Positions 60,458-64,000 of a stretch of DNA of 64,000 bases are shown piece by piece. The stretch is taken from positions 1-64,000 of the forward strand of contig NZ_SOFE01000007.1 in NCBI RefSeq assembly GCF_004402405.1. The letters are read 5' to 3'. The translations under genes were made by a program, and so were the position numbers. The DNA comes from Cryobacterium levicorallinum (lineage in GTDB: Bacteria; Actinomycetota; Actinomycetes; Actinomycetales; Microbacteriaceae). The notes under the pieces were generated by a model. It did not search any database and was not told the DNA's origin. It saw only the letters and a list, made by a program, of their open reading frames with translations. The stretch's first letter is position 1; every line of letters begins with the position of its first letter.

Positions 60458-61838
60458 GGGCCCCGGTCTTGAGAGACTTGCCAAAGGGGAACAGTGCTCC
60501 CACCCGGCGACGGACGGGGTTCGGCAGATCGGGACCCTTGGGAATCAAAGTCAGCGCGAGCACCAAGATGAGCAGTCGCGTCGCGGTGTACAGCGGGCCG
60601 AAGAAGAAGACCCACACGGTGTTCACGACCAGAAACAGCAGAATTCCACTGGCCCGGTTCGCAGCAACCGCGGCTCCGACCCCGCGCAAAACCAGAAAAA
60701 GAATGACGACGGCCAGCAGGACACCGGGAATGCCGAACCGTGCCCAGAGGTCGCCGAGCACCGAGTGCAGTTCGATATTGCCACCGAACATGTAGTTTTC
60801 GACGTACCCATTATCGGGGTCGTAGCTGATCGATGCCATTCCCGTCTTCGCCGCGAGCAGATCGGTCGGATTCAGCAGCGTGCCGGCCCCGAACCCGTAT
60901 GGCTGGTGTGCCATCAGGGACGCCGTCGCGGCCAGTTCCGGTCGCCCGCCCAGAATGAGCGACCCGGCAGTGTTGAGCTGGTCGATGGTGCGGGCCCGCG
61001 TCGCCTCGCCGAACAGCCCCGCGACGATGGCCGCCTGCCCCAGGTTGTACACGACGACGGCGAGCACACCGAGGGCGACGACAACCCCGGCGCCCGATCT
61101 GATGCGCAGGTAACGAAACCGGCTGGTCGGGCGCATCTGCCAAGCCAGGAGAATGAGGGTCAGTAGCAGGATCGCGAAGGACGAGCGCGCATCGGTGAGC
61201 ATTGACAAGGCTGTCAGCCCGAGCACGGCGAGCAGGTCGAACCAGCGACGATCAAGAATGTGCGCGATGGCGAGGATCACCACTGTCAGGGCAAAGGAGA
61301 ATCCGAAGCGCCAGGGATTGTCGAAGAACCGGGCGTTGTCGGTGGTTACGCTCCCGAGCAGGCCGAGCCCAAACCACAGGGCCACCCACGAGTCGGGCAG
61401 TACGCTGCGAGTCCAAAGCACAAAGCCGAAGGAGCACAACAGGCCAACCAGCCCGATGGAGTTGCCGGCCAGTTCGCTCATCGCGATGACGTGGGTGGGT
61501 TTGGCGAGTACGGACAGCCAGATGCCGGAGCCGACGGCGACGAAGCCGATCAGCACGAGGGTGAGCGCGCCCCGATAGCGGCCCAGCGTAGGCAGCCAGA
61601 GCGGAATCAGCGCTGCGGCCGCCAGGTAGCCGACGGTGATGCCGAGCGGAAGGTCGAGTCGCAGACCGATCAGGACGAGCACGATGACAGCAAGGATTTT
61701 GGTCGAACGCGGCACCACCGCCTCGGTCGAGGGCACCCGATCACGGCCGGAATTCACGGCTATCGGCTCGGGCTGCTCGCGCGTCTGGCGTGCGCTCGCG
61801 CGCTGTTTTGTCACGGTCTGTTGTGTCGACTTGCGCAT
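60450..61838 (-). CDS. O-antigen polymerase/ligase-like membrane protein (Wzy-like)
   Basis: 462 aa from the ATG at 61838. About ten to twelve transmembrane helices and a large extracytoplasmic loop (about residues 285-380) between TATSLMAHQPYGFGAGTLL and YDPDNGYVENYMFGGNIELHSVLGDLWARFG match the Wzy_C/O-antigen ligase family, with the conserved G-x-G and H near the loop. In a Wzx/Wzy pathway it would polymerise flipped repeat units. Overlaps the acyltransferase gene downstream and is divergent from the flippase gene. Confidence 0.86.
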   Translation of the reverse strand: MRKSTQQTVTKQRASARQTREQPEPIAVNSGRDRVPSTEAVVPRSTKILAVIVLVLIGLRLDLPLGITVGYLAAAALIPLWLPTLGRYRGALTLVLIGFVAVGSGIWLSVLAKPTHVIAMSELAGNSIGLVGLLCSFGFVLWTRSVLPDSWVALWFGLGLLGSVTTDNARFFDNPWRFGFSFALTVVILAIAHILDRRWFDLLAVLGLTALSMLTDARSSFAILLLTLILLAWQMRPTSRFRYLRIRSGAGVVVALGVLAVVVYNLGQAAIVAGLFGEATRARTIDQLNTAGSLILGGRPELAATASLMAHQPYGFGAGTLLNPTDLLAAKTGMASISYDPDNGYVENYMFGGNIELHSVLGDLWARFGIPGVLLAVVILFLVLRGVGAAVAANRASGILLFLVVNTVWVFFFGPLYTATRLLILVLALTLIPKGPDLPNPVRRRVGALFPFGKSLKTGARD

Positions 61839-61976
61839 GTAGGTCGTTCGGCCCCGCACCGGGCCGCGCCCGAAACAATTCGGGTATTGTTCCTGCCGCG
61901 CGACCGCATCGGCATAACAGTAGGACCCTGAGGGCACGGGATCAAGGCCGAGTCGGGTGGATATCCATTGCGATTC

Positions 61977-62020
61977 CCCCCGATCGGGGGCGCACCCTGC
62001 TGACAGGCTGCGTGTACAGT
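61977..62020 (+). promoter_or_regulatory. Promoter and candidate operator of the flippase gene
   Basis: CCCCCGATCGGGGG (61977-61990) is a perfect palindrome followed after exactly 24 nt by TACAGT (62015-62020), the same layout as the promoters of surface-protein genes 1 and 2. The ATG at 62053 lies 33 nt downstream of the -10. Confidence 0.55.
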
Positions 62021-62052
62021 GGCGTTTTCAGCTTGATCCACGCCCTGAGCCA

Positions 62053-63429
62053 ATGGGAGCTACCGCCTTGCCCGAGGACGCCTCACCCGCAGCTCCAACG
62101 AAACGCAAGCCCGATCTACTGTCCAATCGGACCGGCACAGTTTCGCGTAATATGACGGTCGCATTGCTGGGCAACGCGTTTCCCCCGCTCGTCGCACTGT
62201 TCTCCGGCCCCATCCTGGCGCAGGCCCTCGGGGTTGACGGGCGTGGTGCGGTGGCAGCGGCGACGGCACCATTGGCACTGGTCGTCACCATAGCCACGTT
62301 TGGCATTCCCGAAGCCGTCACGTGGATTATCGCGAAAAAGCCAGCGTTGGCGCGAAACGCAGCGGGTCGGGGCATGCTTATTCTGGGCATCGCCGGACTA
62401 TTCGCGACCGCCGCCATCGTCTTTTCACCACCTTTGTTGAGTGGTGGCGACCCGAGCGTTCAGCTACTGATCGTGTTCGCCAGTCTGGCCATTGTGCCGA
62501 ACCTTCTCGTGGGGATACTCCGCGGCGTTGCCTCGGCCACGAGCAGCTGGCGGCTCGTATCCACGGAACGCATTATCTCGTCGGTTCTGCGCCTCGCGGT
62601 CCTCATCCCGTTCTGGCTGACAGGAACGCTCACCCCGCTCGTAGCCACCATCACGGTCGCTGCCATGCCCGTGGTCGGCGCCTTTGTCTACATCGGGCGC
62701 ATGCGCAGCCTCGACCCGCGCGCGCACGAGGTTCCGCCCGAAGCACGCATGCGCGGGCTCCTCAGCTACGGCAGCCGAATGTGGGTCGGTTCGCTGTCGG
62801 GCGTGCTCCTGACGCGTCTCGATCAGGTACTGCTGACGCCGCTCGCCGGTACCTACCAGCTCGGACTCTACGTCGTGGCGGTGAGCATCAGCGAGTTGCC
62901 GTTGATCATTCACCACGCGGTGCGTGATGTCTCGTTCGTCAACGAAGCGGCCAAGTCTGAGGATGAACGTCTCAGTTCGTCTGCCCGCATCTCGACGGCG
63001 CTCTCGGCACTGGCAGCGCTGGTGCTCGGCGTGTCCATGCTGTGGTGGCTGCCGTTTCTGTTCGGGGAAGGCTTTCGTGAATCGATTCCGATTGCCGCAG
63101 TACTCCTCGTAGCCGTTGTGCTGCTCACGCCGGGTTCCATTGCTGGCGCCGGGCTTAGCGCGCGCGGCCGCCCCGGGCTGCGCAGCATCGCACTGACCAT
63201 TTCGTGCGTCATTAACATTGTGATGCTAATCATCCTCGCGCCGCTGCTGGGGGCGATGGGAGCGGCGCTCACGACGCTCGCGGGCAACATCATCACGAGC
63301 AACCTCAACCTGCTGTTCCTGTCGCGGGTGTTTGGAATCGGAATGCTGCAGTTCTACGGTCTGCGTCGTTCAGACATCGCCACCATCGGCCGCTACGGTA
63401 AGCGGATACTGCGGCGCAAGACGCGCTGA
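62053..63429 (+). CDS. Polysaccharide flippase (Wzx/MVF-MATE-like)
   Basis: 458 aa. Twelve to fourteen transmembrane helices with the N-terminal GNAFPPLVALFSGPILAQALG (family start) and internal repeats of the MOP flippase superfamily. It should flip lipid-linked repeat units across the membrane. The start is ATG at 62053 or TTG at 62068, the latter with GGGAG 8 nt upstream; both leave the first helix intact. It is transcribed from a promoter with the palindrome-N24-TACAGT layout. Confidence 0.87.
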   Translation: MGATALPEDASPAAPTKRKPDLLSNRTGTVSRNMTVALLGNAFPPLVALFSGPILAQALGVDGRGAVAAATAPLALVVTIATFGIPEAVTWIIAKKPALARNAAGRGMLILGIAGLFATAAIVFSPPLLSGGDPSVQLLIVFASLAIVPNLLVGILRGVASATSSWRLVSTERIISSVLRLAVLIPFWLTGTLTPLVATITVAAMPVVGAFVYIGRMRSLDPRAHEVPPEARMRGLLSYGSRMWVGSLSGVLLTRLDQVLLTPLAGTYQLGLYVVAVSISELPLIIHHAVRDVSFVNEAAKSEDERLSSSARISTALSALAALVLGVSMLWWLPFLFGEGFRESIPIAAVLLVAVVLLTPGSIAGAGLSARGRPGLRSIALTISCVINIVMLIILAPLLGAMGAALTTLAGNIITSNLNLLFLSRVFGIGMLQFYGLRRSDIATIGRYGKRILRRKTR

Positions 63430-63442
63430 CCGGGTACGTACG

Positions 63443-64000
63443 TTAGCTGGCGAAGCGGTCGGTGGCCTCGATAATGGCGTCCAGGATTCCGGGTTGGTCG
63501 AAGGCATGGCCGGCGTCGGGGATCAGCTTGAATTCCGCCTCCGGCCAGTTCTTGTACAGGTCCCAGGCGGTGAAGGCCGGCGTGCACATGTCGTAGCGGC
63601 CCTGCACGATGACACCGGGGATCTCGGCGAGCCGGGAGGCGTTGTCGATCAGCTGGTTCGGCGTGAACCAGCCCCTATTGGCGAAGAAGTGGTTCTCGAT
63701 GCGGGCAAAGGCCACAGCGAAGGCTGGGTCGGAGAAGTGCGCGATCTTGTCTGGCTCCTGCAGCAGGGTGATCGTGGAGGATTCCCAGGTGGCCCAGGCC
63801 ACGCCGGCGCGTTCGCGCACGAACTGGTCCGGGTCGTGCAGCAGCCGACCGTAGGCCGCGATCAGGTGGCCGCGTTCGTTTTCGGGGACCGGCGCGAGAA
63901 ACGATTCCCACAGATCGGGGTAGATTGCCGCGGCGCCCCCCTCGTAGAACCAGTCGAGTTCGACCGGGCGAAGGGTGAAGATGCCGCGCACGACGAGTTC
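63443..64000 (-). CDS. pip: Prolyl aminopeptidase (alpha/beta hydrolase), 5' part outside the window
   Basis: 185 residues of the C-terminal half. Seen are the helical cap segment (VELDWFYEGGAAAIYPDLWESFLAPV), the catalytic Asp in IVQGRYDMCTP and catalytic His in DAGHAFDQPG. The nucleophile Ser and N-terminal half lie beyond position 64000. The match to proline iminopeptidases (family S33), which release N-terminal proline from peptides, is strong. It is convergent with the flippase gene, 13 bp apart. Confidence 0.9.
   Translation of the reverse strand, partial: ELVVRGIFTLRPVELDWFYEGGAAAIYPDLWESFLAPVPENERGHLIAAYGRLLHDPDQFVRERAGVAWATWESSTITLLQEPDKIAHFSDPAFAVAFARIENHFFANRGWFTPNQLIDNASRLAEIPGVIVQGRYDMCTPAFTAWDLYKNWPEAEFKLIPDAGHAFDQPGILDAIIEATDRFAS

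Noticed and set aside
1-64000. CRISPR arrays
   Set aside because: No series of direct repeats separated by unique spacers was seen.

Overview
The window looks like a chromosomal segment of a high-GC actinobacterium, most likely a member of the Microbacteriaceae (Cryobacterium/Salinibacterium-like). The evidence is the GC-rich codon use, frequent GTG/TTG starts, a ClpC-type unfoldase, the conserved order tilS-hpt-ftsH-folE-folP-folB-folK-DUF3180-PH-PH-DUF2520-panC-lysS with 4-base ATGA overlaps, and a cluster of RipA-like and M23 cell-wall hydrolases. The genus is an inference; no 16S gene is present.

Left edge (1-1050): the end of an IS3-type insertion sequence abuts the catalytic half of a tyrosine recombinase, which lies just 3' of a tRNA-Ser(CGA) gene. 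This looks like the relic of an element integrated at that tRNA. Housekeeping block (1134-30797): a GDSL hydrolase, radA, an SseB-like protein, a very large secreted nuclease/5'-nucleotidase with a possible PHO box, a GNAT acetyltransferase, clpC with a near-ideal ClgR box, cardiolipin synthase, lysS, and the long folate/pantothenate/FtsH run on the minus strand. This is followed by tilS, divergent ppa, and two coiled-coil secreted peptidoglycan hydrolases. Two 59-nt intergenic elements (4016-4074 and 27728-27786) share a core and have compensating changes in their outer stems.

Middle (31053-36648): tRNA-Glu, tRNA-Asp and tRNA-Phe are followed by a patch of decay. It holds a peroxiredoxin with an in-frame stop and an aldo/keto reductase with two frameshifts. 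Two HAD proteins, a Na+/H+ antiporter fused to a UBP-type zinc finger, and a SugE-type small multidrug resistance protein also lie here. An M19 dipeptidase follows.

Right half (38335-63429): a surface-polysaccharide locus with all the parts of a Wzx/Wzy route. It has an initiating sugar-phosphate transferase, a Wzz/BY-kinase, five glycosyltransferases, a Wzy-like polymerase, a Wzx-like flippase and a frameshifted acyltransferase. It also has a CDP-alcohol phosphatidyltransferase and a cytidylyltransferase, which suggest a CDP-activated headgroup. Interleaved on the minus strand are three paralogous secreted proteins (1426, 1098 and 620 aa). They share a repeat-rich N-terminal domain with an invariant Cys/His motif and carry different tails (LamG, PKD, Pro/Val/Glu repeats). 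Two of these genes and the flippase gene have the same promoter layout: a C-rich/G-rich palindrome exactly 24 nt upstream of a -10 hexamer. I consider this co-regulated secreted-protein plus polysaccharide locus the best candidate for an undescribed system. The window ends inside a prolyl aminopeptidase gene.
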